From NCBI RefSeq assembly GCF_003730195.1, contig NZ_QWGG01000003.1:62001-126000 (forward strand): a DNA stretch of 64,000 nucleotides, given 5' to 3'. The DNA comes from Halosimplex salinum (lineage in GTDB: Archaea; Halobacteriota; Halobacteria; Halobacteriales; Haloarculaceae). A model generated the notes under the pieces. The model did not search any database and was not told where the DNA came from. It was given only the letters and a program-made list of their open reading frames with translations. A program made the translations under genes and the position numbers. Shown piece by piece: positions 26,583 through 33,761 of this stretch. Position 1 is the stretch's first letter. Each line of letters starts with the position of its first letter.

Positions 26583-27608
26583 ATGCCAGACAGCCGCGAT
26601 CCGGTGGAGGCGCACGCCGACGACGGGCGGGACCTCTACGAGGTGTCGACCTGGGAGGTACGGACGGTGTTCGACAGGCTGGCGGCCGGTCTCTACTCGA
26701 CCGGCGTCTCCGCGGCGAGGGTGTTCGTCGTGCTGCTCGGCGTGTTCATCCTCTTCGTGCAGTTCGCGCTGGGCGGGCTCGGCGCGGTGGCCGACCCGAT
26801 CATCGGCGTGTTCACGCTGCTGTCGGCTGTCCCGGCGCTGGGGCTCGCGGCGTACGTCTGGTACGCCGACGTGACGACGTCGGAACCGCTGGAACTGCTC
26901 GTCGGCACGTTCGTCCTCGGGGTGCTGTTCGCGGGCTTCGCGGGCATCATCAACGAAATCGCCAACATGGGACTCGAGTGGCTGGGGCTGACGACCGGCT
27001 TCGTCGGTTTCCTCTCCCAGATCGCCTTCTTCTTCGTCGTCGTCGGGCCCGGCGAGGAGACGGTCAAACTGCTCGCTGTCCGGCTGTACGCCTATCGCAA
27101 ACCGCAGTTCGACGCCGTCGTCGACGGGGCCGTCTACGGCGCGGTGGCCGGACTGGGCTTCGCGACGATCGAGAACGCCATCTACATCTCCGGCCAGACG
27201 GCGGACATCAGCGACCCGCTCAACCTCGTGGCGGCGGGGAGCGGCATCACGGCCGTCCGTGCCCTCGCCGGTCCGGGCCACGTCATCTACTCGGCGTTCG
27301 CGGGCTACTACCTCGGACTCGCGAAGTTCAACCCCGACCGCGCCGGACCGATCGTGGTCAAGGGCCTGCTGATCGCCGCGCTGGTCCACGCGTTCTACAA
27401 CACCCTTTCGGGTATCGTCCCCTCGGTCGTCGTGGCGCTGACGGGGATCCCGTGGTTCGTCGCCTTCTTCGGCTTCATCATCGTCTACGACGGGATCTTC
27501 GGGCTCCTGCTCATTCGAAAGATCTCCCGCTACCGGCGGGCGTACAACGAGGCCCACGACGAGGAGTCGGGGCCGAAGAAATCCGAACTCACCGAGTTCG
27601 ACGCCTGA
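26583..27608 (+). CDS. prsW: PrsW-type intramembrane glutamic protease
   Basis: A 341-residue polytopic protein with about eight spans. The PrsW signatures are present: the Glu-Glu pair in VGPGEETVKLLAVRLYAYR (158-159), FDAVVDGAVYGAVAGLGFATIEN (Glu197), GPGHVIYSAFAGYYLG, and the histidine in LVHAFYN. These lie in or near the membrane, as in the active site of the family. Bacterial PrsW starts cleavage of an anti-sigma factor; archaea lack sigma factors, so the substrate here is unknown. Single gene. Confidence 0.92.
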   Translation: MPDSRDPVEAHADDGRDLYEVSTWEVRTVFDRLAAGLYSTGVSAARVFVVLLGVFILFVQFALGGLGAVADPIIGVFTLLSAVPALGLAAYVWYADVTTSEPLELLVGTFVLGVLFAGFAGIINEIANMGLEWLGLTTGFVGFLSQIAFFFVVVGPGEETVKLLAVRLYAYRKPQFDAVVDGAVYGAVAGLGFATIENAIYISGQTADISDPLNLVAAGSGITAVRALAGPGHVIYSAFAGYYLGLAKFNPDRAGPIVVKGLLIAALVHAFYNTLSGIVPSVVVALTGIPWFVAFFGFIIVYDGIFGLLLIRKISRYRRAYNEAHDEESGPKKSELTEFDA

Positions 27609-27638
27609 GCGGTTCCTCCCGGTCCGCCTCCGCGCCCG

Positions 27639-28292
27639 TCACCGGTACTCGCCGAGGGCTTCGCGCACCGCGTCCACGTCCGCGTCGGCGCCGTCTCGCT
27701 CCGCCATCCCGAGCATCCGCTCGACGTACTTGGCGAACACGTCCACCTCCACGTGGACCGCCTCGCCCGGTTCCGTGTCCGAGAGCGTCGTCTCGTGGTA
27801 GGTGGTCGGGATGATCGCCACCGAGAACGTCCCCGCCGCCTCGTCGAGTCTCGCGACGGTCAGACTGATCCCGTCGAGCGCGATCGACCCCTTCTCGACC
27901 ACGTACTGCTCGAGTCCCGGCGGTAACGCGAAGGTGTACGCCCAGTCTTCGCCGACCCGCTCGACGTCGAGGACTTCGGTGGTCCCGTCGACGTGCCCCT
28001 GGACGACGTGTCCGTCGAAGCGCTCGTCGGCCGCCAGCGCTCGTTCGAGATTGACCTCCTGCCCCGCCGTGACCGAGTCGAACGTCGTCCGGTCCAGCGT
28101 CTCCGCCGCGAGGAACACCGAGAACCACTCCCCCGGTTCGTACTCCTCGACGGTGAGACAGGCGCCGTCCACGCTGACGCTCTGCCCGCCCGTCAGGTCC
28201 GCGAAGGTGGTCCCGATCCGGAGCCGACGACCGGCGTCCGTGTCCTCTACCTCGACGACCTCGCCCGTCTCCTCGACGATCCCGGTGAACAT
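27639..28292 (-). CDS. ribE: Riboflavin synthase (alpha, two lumazine-binding domains)
   Basis: Dismutates two 6,7-dimethyl-8-ribityllumazine molecules to riboflavin. The 217 residues carry two tandem lumazine-binding repeats. The first starts MFTGIVEETGEV with VDGACLTVEEY; the second has GHVDGTTEV and LDGISLTVARLDEA, then IIPTTYHETTL. This is the bacterial-type trimeric enzyme rather than the unrelated archaeal RibC, a known trait of haloarchaea. A CTCTTTTG box stands about 25-31 bases upstream. Confidence 0.96.
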   Translation of the reverse strand: MFTGIVEETGEVVEVEDTDAGRRLRIGTTFADLTGGQSVSVDGACLTVEEYEPGEWFSVFLAAETLDRTTFDSVTAGQEVNLERALAADERFDGHVVQGHVDGTTEVLDVERVGEDWAYTFALPPGLEQYVVEKGSIALDGISLTVARLDEAAGTFSVAIIPTTYHETTLSDTEPGEAVHVEVDVFAKYVERMLGMAERDGADADVDAVREALGEYR

Positions 28293-28423
28293 ACGCGTCG
28301 CTTGGGAGATGTGTCACAAAAGAGTTACCGTTCCCAGATGCGGTATGGTCGACGGCCGACCGAAGTGCGACGGCCCGCCGGCCGAGACGGGGGGCTTTTG
28401 CCGGTCGGCGCGGTATCCGGGGT

Positions 28424-28672
28424 ATGGCGCGGAGTATCCTCGGGCTGTTCGGGCTGGGGACGACGCTGGTGTTCGCGATCCCGGTCGCGCTGCTAGGGCT
28501 CGATTTCATCCTGGTTCGCGGGCGGACGACGTGGGGGATCGCGCTGCTCGTAGCGGCGGGCCTGATGATCGCCATCGAGGAGTACGTCACGACGCCGGAC
28601 GACCTGGCGGGGACGGCCGTCGAGAAGACCGTCGGCGCCGTCGTGAAGTCGCCCGACGACGACGAGGAGTGA
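28424..28672 (+). CDS. Small two-span membrane protein, DUF7533-like
   Basis: An 82-residue protein with two hydrophobic segments (about 5-27 and 34-52), then a conserved-looking cytoplasmic tail EEYVTTPDDLAGTAVEKTVGAVVKSPDD. The pattern fits small haloarchaeal proteins I associate with DUF7533; the family name is from memory. Function is unknown. It lies between the divergent ribE and the Agl23-like gene. Confidence 0.75.
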   Translation: MARSILGLFGLGTTLVFAIPVALLGLDFILVRGRTTWGIALLVAAGLMIAIEEYVTTPDDLAGTAVEKTVGAVVKSPDDDEE

Positions 28673-28753
28673 GCGGCGCGGCCGGGCACAGGCGTCCGCG
28701 CGCGCTCGGGACAGATCCAAGCGTTGAAATCACGGGGAAGTGACACGGCGGAT

Positions 28754-30793
28754 ATGTGCCCCTCCGATCCCGAGTCCGACTCCCCCGCCGCGTCCGGCGA
28801 CGGGGCCGAGAGGGGTCCCGACGCAGAGTCCGAGCGCGGAGCCGACGCCGAACGGGCTCCCGAGACCGAGGGCGCGTCGGGGCCCGACCCCGACCCTGAT
28901 CCTGACCCCAGCCCTGATTCCGACCCTGATCCTGGCCCCGGCCCTGATTCCGACCCTGACCCGGACCCCGAACCCGACCTCGACAGCGGTACCGAGGGGT
29001 CCGGTCCGAAGTCCGACCCCGACGCGTCTCCCGAGAGCCCGTCCGGCCGTTTCGCGCGCTTCGACCGGTTCGACCAGACGACGCGATGGGTCCTCGGCCT
29101 CGTCGCGGCCGGGTTCCTCGTCCGGCTCGCCCTGCTGGGTGCGCGCGTCGCCCACTACGACGAGGGCCGAGTGGCCTGGTGGGCGATGTACTTCCTCGAG
29201 AGCGGCCAGTTCGAGTATCGCTACATCATCCACGGGCCGCTCGTCCAGCACGTCAACAAGTTCCTCTTCGGGGCGCTGGGCGCCAACGACTTCACGATGC
29301 GCCTGTTCGTCGCCGTCGTCGGCGCGCTCCTGCCGCTGTCGGCGCTCCTCTTCCGCGAGCACCTGGACCGCGACGAGGTCGTCGGTGCGGCCTTCTTCCT
29401 CTCGCTCAACCCGTTGCTGGTCTACTACTCGCGGTTCTTCCGGAGTACGCTCCTCGCCGCCGCGTTCGCGTTCGTCGCCTTCGGCCTGCTCGTCCGGGCC
29501 TACGACGAGCGGTCCGTCCGGTACGTCCACGGCGCTGTCGTCTTCGTCGCGCTCGCGTTCACGGCGAAGGAGAACGCCGCGGTGTACCTGCTCGTGTGGG
29601 TCGGCGCGACGGCGCTGATCGTCGACCAGTTGCTGTTCCGGACCGGCGGCGACCGCTCCGGGTTCGACTGGCTCACCGACCGGGTCTCGAACGTCGACCG
29701 CCGCCCCACGTTCGACTACGTCGCCGACTTCATCTGGCACTTCACCGTCGCACTCTTCCTCTTCCTCGGGGTGACGCTGTACTTCTACGCGCCCCGGGAT
29801 CCCAACACGGCGGCCGTCGGCTTCTGGCAGACCGTCGGCAACCCCACGCTGTTCCCGGAACTGTTCGACCGGACGCTCGACGACGTGGTCGAGGGGTACA
29901 GCTACTGGTTCGGCGGGACGACCGACGCCGGCTGTCGGAAGGACAACATCATCGACGCCTACCTCTGTTTCCTGGGACAGGAGCTCCAGGCGATCGGACA
30001 GGCCGCGTTCGCGCTCGTGGCGATGTCCGTCGTCGGGTTCCTCGCCGAGCGCTACGGGCGGGTGCGATCCCGCGCCGTCGTCCTCTTCTGTGCCTACTGG
30101 GGCTTCGTGTCGATCCTCGGCTACCCGCTCGGGACCGACATCGCCAACGCGTGGATCGCCGTCAACGCGCTCGTCCCGCTCACAATCCCCGCGGGCGTCG
30201 GCATCGCGTACGTCGTCGACCAGGCACGCGACTCGTTGCACACCGGGTCGGTCCGGTTCGGCATCACCGCGTTCGTCCTCCTGCTGGTGGGCGGCTACAT
30301 GGTCGTCGCCATGGCCGGCGGCGTGTACCTCGACCCCGCCAGCGAGGACAACGAACTCGTCCAGTACGCGCAACCGGCCGACGACTTCCGCCCGTCCATG
30401 CGGGTGCTGGAGGAACACGCCGCCGACCACGACGGGACGGACGTGCTCTTCGTCGGGGACAACTACGTCCGTGACAGCCCCCGCAGCGCCGGTATCGAAC
30501 CGCGGTGTACCTCGATCAGCGACGTCCTGCCCGTCCAGTGGTACGTCAAAGCGTACGGCGCGACCGGCGACTGTGTTCAGGAAGCCGACACGGCCGCCCA
30601 GCGCCTCCAGAACGGGGAGGTCGGCCCGCTCGTGGTCATCGCGCCCCACTCGCTCGAGACGAACCTCGCGCCGGCGCTGGAGGGGTACGACGCCGAAGAA
30701 CACCGCCTGCGGACGTACGGGAGCGAAGCCGTCTTCTTCACCGACCGGTCGCCGGGGAGTGACGCACCCGCCGGAAACGCCACTACCGGGTGA
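28754..30793 (+). CDS. Agl23-like polytopic membrane protein (TIGR03663)
   Basis: A 679-residue protein. The first 95 residues are low-complexity and built of Asp-Pro and Ser-Asp units from hexamer-like DNA repeats. The rest carries about 12 spans and external loops typical of the archaeal TIGR03663 family, called flippase-activity-associated Agl23. YDEGRVAWWAMYFLESG resembles the DxD-type acidic loop of GT-C glycosyltransferases. A role in lipid-linked oligosaccharide handling for N-glycosylation is likely from the family. No other agl gene is near. The ATG at 28754 is preferred over 28724. Confidence 0.85.
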   Translation: MCPSDPESDSPAASGDGAERGPDAESERGADAERAPETEGASGPDPDPDPDPSPDSDPDPGPGPDSDPDPDPEPDLDSGTEGSGPKSDPDASPESPSGRFARFDRFDQTTRWVLGLVAAGFLVRLALLGARVAHYDEGRVAWWAMYFLESGQFEYRYIIHGPLVQHVNKFLFGALGANDFTMRLFVAVVGALLPLSALLFREHLDRDEVVGAAFFLSLNPLLVYYSRFFRSTLLAAAFAFVAFGLLVRAYDERSVRYVHGAVVFVALAFTAKENAAVYLLVWVGATALIVDQLLFRTGGDRSGFDWLTDRVSNVDRRPTFDYVADFIWHFTVALFLFLGVTLYFYAPRDPNTAAVGFWQTVGNPTLFPELFDRTLDDVVEGYSYWFGGTTDAGCRKDNIIDAYLCFLGQELQAIGQAAFALVAMSVVGFLAERYGRVRSRAVVLFCAYWGFVSILGYPLGTDIANAWIAVNALVPLTIPAGVGIAYVVDQARDSLHTGSVRFGITAFVLLLVGGYMVVAMAGGVYLDPASEDNELVQYAQPADDFRPSMRVLEEHAADHDGTDVLFVGDNYVRDSPRSAGIEPRCTSISDVLPVQWYVKAYGATGDCVQEADTAAQRLQNGEVGPLVVIAPHSLETNLAPALEGYDAEEHRLRTYGSEAVFFTDRSPGSDAPAGNATTG

Positions 30794-30805
30794 CCGGCAG
30801 ACCCC

Positions 30806-31696
30806 TCAGCGCAGTCCTCGATCGCGCTCCCAGGCTCGGAGCAACGCCGCGAGCGTCTCGGTGACCGGCACCGCCCCCTCCGCCCGGTCGACGACCGCGC
30901 CGTGGATGGCGTCGACCTCGGTTCGGTCGCCCGACTCCACGTCCTGCAGCATCGACGAGCGATTGGCCGCCGTCGCCTCGGCGACCCGTTCGACCGCGTC
31001 GGCCGCCGCCTCGTCGGACAGGTCGACACCGCGTTCGCGAGCGACTCGCGCCGTCTCGACGGCCGCTCGCCGTGCCGTCTCGCTGGCCGGCCCGTCGACG
31101 AGCGCGCCGTTCTCGACACGAGCGAGCGCAGTCGCTCCGTTGATCCCGACGTTGACCGCCAGTTTCTCCCAGAGCCGTCGCGGCATGTCCGCAGCGACGG
31201 TCGTCTCGACCCCCGCCGCCCGGAACGCCGTTCCCACGGAGTCGGCGGCCGAACTCCGGCCGCCCTCGGGCGGGCCGAGCGCCACCTCGCCGCGGCCGGT
31301 GCACTCGACCCGTCCGGGGCCCGTCAGGCGGGCGCCGTAGGTACACGTGCCCGCGAGCACCGGACAGTCGAGCCCGTCACGCAGTCGTTTCTCGTTCCCC
31401 AGTCCGTTCTGCAAGGAGAGTACCGCGTCGAGGCCGGCGGTGCTCAGCGCCTCCGCGGCCGCGTCGGTGTCGAACGCCTTCACCGTCACGAGCGCGAGGT
31501 CGAAGCGTTCGTCCGGGACAGTCGTGGTGGCGGCCGGTTCGACCCGAAACGAGTGGGCCCCCTCGACGCGGAGCCCGCGCTCGCGAACCCGTTCGGCGTG
31601 TGGGTCGCGACCGACGAGCGTCACGTCGTGGGCGCGCGCGAGCAGGCCGCCGACGAGGCTCCCGAGGCTCCCGGCGCCGAAGACGAGGACACGCAC
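30806..31696 (-). CDS. panE: 2-dehydropantoate 2-reductase family protein
   Basis: A ketopantoate reductase-type NADPH enzyme of 296 residues. The Rossmann start is VLVFGAGSLGSLVGGLLARA. LSLQNGLGNEKRL contains the family's Asn and Lys. The helical C-terminal domain includes KLAVNVGINGATALARVENG. In the haloarchaeal coenzyme A route, ketopantoate reduction precedes a pantoate kinase step. Some PanE relatives act on other substrates, so the role is likely but not certain. It is convergent with the Agl23-like gene. Confidence 0.87.
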   Translation of the reverse strand: MRVLVFGAGSLGSLVGGLLARAHDVTLVGRDPHAERVRERGLRVEGAHSFRVEPAATTTVPDERFDLALVTVKAFDTDAAAEALSTAGLDAVLSLQNGLGNEKRLRDGLDCPVLAGTCTYGARLTGPGRVECTGRGEVALGPPEGGRSSAADSVGTAFRAAGVETTVAADMPRRLWEKLAVNVGINGATALARVENGALVDGPASETARRAAVETARVARERGVDLSDEAAADAVERVAEATAANRSSMLQDVESGDRTEVDAIHGAVVDRAEGAVPVTETLAALLRAWERDRGLR

Positions 31697-31705
31697 TGGC
31701 GCCGG

Positions 31706-31999
31706 TCAGTCCTCGATCCAGTAGTAGATCGACTCGCGCGCGGCGCCACATGCCGGGCACGAGTCGGGGAGTTCCTCGATGTCACCCATCTCGCCGCAGT
31801 CCCAGCAGCGCCACATCAGCTCGGCCTCGCCCGCGCCGCCCGTCGCGAGGTGTTCGCCGGACATCGCCCCGATCCCCTCGTCGGTCGTCACGTAGAACCC
31901 GTGTTCGTCGAAGCCGCGGACGGTCCCCAGTCGAATCCCCTCGTCGTCGTAGACCGCCTGCCCGAAGCCGAGGTCGACCCGCTCGTCGGTGTCGCTCAT
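31706..31999 (-). CDS. Rubredoxin-like zinc-ribbon protein, DUF7130-like
   Basis: A 97-residue protein. An N-terminal beta-rich part (DLGFGQAVYDDEGIRLGTVRGF) resembles a small PRC/SH3-like barrel. The C-terminal part is rubredoxin-like: WRCWDCGEMGD and LPDSCPACGAARESIYYW, four cysteines in two C-x-x-C knuckles. It may bind iron or zinc. A TTTATG box at 32024-32029 fits a leaderless start. panE follows it by about 10 bp on the same strand, so co-transcription is likely. Confidence 0.85.
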   Translation of the reverse strand: MSDTDERVDLGFGQAVYDDEGIRLGTVRGFDEHGFYVTTDEGIGAMSGEHLATGGAGEAELMWRCWDCGEMGDIEELPDSCPACGAARESIYYWIED

Positions 32000-32054
32000 A
32001 CCCGACGATCCGCCCGACTGACGCATAAATGTGTGTGGCGACCGCGCGAGAACG

Positions 32055-32699
32055 TCACCGGTCGTCGTCCTCGCTGCCCGCGTCCTCGCTGCCCGCGTCG
32101 TCTGCATCGTCGCTGTCTGCGTCGTCCGCGTCGTCGCTCTCCAGTGACCGGTCGCGCGGCGACAGCGCCGCGTCGAAGACTGACTCGTCGTCGAGTCGAC
32201 GGAAACCGGCCGCGAGGTCTCGGCGCAGCGCGTCGAGCTGTCGCTCCACCCTGTCGAGCCGTTTGCGTTCCTCACCGTCGCTCTCGTCGGAGAGCGTGGC
32301 CCGCTCCTCCGCGAGTTCGTAGTACTCGTCGAGGCGCTGTCGGTATCGAGCCCGGGTCGCCAGCCACTCGACGGACTCGCGGACCGCCGACTCGTCGCGA
32401 CGGACGACCGCGTCGACGTCGTCCGATCTCGCCTCCGGTACCGCCGCGTGCTCGGCGAGAACCCCCACCTGACAGTCGTGGTCGTGCTCCCGGACGGCCG
32501 CGAGCAGCGGACCCAGCGGGCCGTCGGGGAGGTCGGAATCGACCACGACGACGTCGACTTCGGCGTCGAGGCTCTCGAGCAGGGCGTCGGTGCTGTAGGC
32601 GGTTCGAACGGTGCCGTCGTCGCGGAGCGCGGTCGCCAGGGCGTCGGTGGTGGCGGGCTCGGCACCGGCGACGACCACCAGATACCGAGCCGAGGTCAT
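32055..32699 (-). CDS. HalX-type response regulator
   Basis: A 214-residue haloarchaeal signalling protein. The receiver-like domain has the phospho-acceptor region VDVVVVDSDLPDGPLG. The HalX helical domain (YRQRLDEYYELAEERATLSD) follows. The last 30 residues are Asp/Ser-rich repeats (DDADDADSDDADDAGSEDAG). Both domains are haloarchaeal signalling modules; the target is unknown. The partner kinase is not adjacent. A strong TATA box lies at 32720-32727. Confidence 0.88.
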   Translation of the reverse strand: MTSARYLVVVAGAEPATTDALATALRDDGTVRTAYSTDALLESLDAEVDVVVVDSDLPDGPLGPLLAAVREHDHDCQVGVLAEHAAVPEARSDDVDAVVRRDESAVRESVEWLATRARYRQRLDEYYELAEERATLSDESDGEERKRLDRVERQLDALRRDLAAGFRRLDDESVFDAALSPRDRSLESDDADDADSDDADDAGSEDAGSEDDDR

Positions 32700-32719
32700 G
32701 ATCGGCGGATCGGCAGGTT

Positions 32720-32729
32720 AGTATAAAGA
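32720..32729 (-). promoter_or_regulatory. TATA box of the HalX gene
   Basis: CTTTATACTA on the minus strand is centred about 26-28 bases before the ATG at 32699, one of the clearest archaeal promoter boxes in the window. Confidence 0.65.
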
Positions 32730-32758
32730 GCCATCCCTTTCCCGTCCATCGATTTTCC

Positions 32759-33430
32759 TCACTGACCGCGGTGGAACCCGGACCGGCCGCGGTCGGCGTG
32801 GACGACCGCGTCACAGACGATCCGGAAGGTCTCTATCGTCTCCTGGTCGTGAGCGGCGGGGTCGAGGTGGAAGAACGCGGTGCCCTCGACCCGGCGGATG
32901 ACCTCCCCGAGCGTGTAGACGAACTTGAACGCGGTCTGGTCGTCGACGTGTTGAAGCATCCCCGTCAGCGAGTGGATCGCGATACCGACGCGGTCGTCGG
33001 TCTCGTCGGCGCGCTGGACCACGTCGCTGATCCGTCGGCCCAGCGACTCCAGGTCGGTCGGATCGGAGACGCGCTCGACGGCGCCCGACGGGGCGCTCGA
33101 CACACTCGCCGCCGAACGCGTGTCACCGTCGACGTCGACGCACGTGACCGGTTTCGGTTCCCCTGTCGAGGTCCGGTCCCACATCGAGAGCCAGTCGGCC
33201 GCCGACCCGGTGACGGTCACCGCGACGACTCGGTCGAGACGACCGCTTCTCCCGCGGAGCGCCCGGGCACAGGCGTCCATCGAGCGGTCCTGCACGTTCG
33301 GAGCCAGCAGTAACACCGTCGTCGCACCGTCGATCTCCGACGCTCTGTCGGTCCCCGTGCCCACTACCGACACCCCCGGTGTGCATCTCTCGACATCTAT
33401 CGGTACCTCGACTACGGACCCACACGACAA
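32759..33430 (-). CDS. DUF7504-like RecA/KaiC-fold protein
   Basis: A 223-residue protein resembling haloarchaeal DUF7504 proteins, RecA/KaiC-like folds that have lost the nucleotide-binding loop. The strand TVLLLAPN is followed by VQDRSMDACARAL where a Walker A would be. Later comes VGIAIHSLTGMLQHVDDQTAFKFVYTL and TAFFHLDPAAHDQETIETF. No catalytic residues are obvious. It is divergent from the DUF7503 peptide gene with about 190 bp between them, so the two may share control. Confidence 0.78.
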   Translation of the reverse strand: MSCGSVVEVPIDVERCTPGVSVVGTGTDRASEIDGATTVLLLAPNVQDRSMDACARALRGRSGRLDRVVAVTVTGSAADWLSMWDRTSTGEPKPVTCVDVDGDTRSAASVSSAPSGAVERVSDPTDLESLGRRISDVVQRADETDDRVGIAIHSLTGMLQHVDDQTAFKFVYTLGEVIRRVEGTAFFHLDPAAHDQETIETFRIVCDAVVHADRGRSGFHRGQ

Positions 33431-33560
33431 TTAGTGTTATCGTTCTCTGACATCCGTCGCTGTCGGGCGATTCCGTCCACCCAGGTTCGAGATGGCGACG
33501 GTGACGGCCTGAGATACCCATTCTATTCTATCCCCCGTAGATACTGATAATACAACGGTT

Positions 33561-33587
33561 AATTTATCTCTAACTTTTAGATAAATT
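33561..33587 (+). promoter_or_regulatory. AT-rich dyad overlapping the DUF7503 promoter
   Basis: AATTTATCT (33561-33569) and AGATAAATT (33579-33587) are perfect inverted arms around a 9-nt centre, in the most AT-rich stretch of the window. The dyad ends 31 bases before the ATG and covers the expected TATA position. A dimeric regulator bound here would block or direct the promoter. Confidence 0.6.
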
Positions 33588-33618
33588 CAATCACGAACCG
33601 CCTGAATAAACAGTTGCA

Positions 33619-33759
33619 ATGAGCCAAGAATCAGCTCAAGTCCGCGAATTCCTCGAAGAGAACCCCAAATGGATCGGCGCCCTGTTCACCGCGATGCTCC
33701 TGCTCTCGCAGGCAGGGACGGTGGCGGCCGGGAGTGCGAACACGCTCACCGGTCCGTAG
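33619..33759 (+). CDS. 46-residue DUF7503-like hydrophobic peptide
   Basis: A small protein starting MSQESAQVREFLEENPKWIG, then one hydrophobic stretch of about 23 residues (GALFTAMLLLSQAGTVAAGS) and a short tail NTLTGP. It matches the haloarchaeal DUF7503 pattern, which has no known function. The polar, amphipathic N-terminal helix plus single span resembles a membrane peptide. Its stop codon ends two bases from the stop of the convergent CHAT-like gene, so their 3' transcripts probably overlap. Its promoter contains a perfect AT-rich dyad. Confidence 0.8.
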   Translation: MSQESAQVREFLEENPKWIGALFTAMLLLSQAGTVAAGSANTLTGP

Positions 33760-33761
33760 AA

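Noticed and set aside
28730-30703. A 657-codon open frame antisense to the Agl23-like gene
   Set aside because: GC-rich genes with G or C at third positions leave long antisense frames. The sense frame has clear membrane spans and the antisense frame does not look like a protein.
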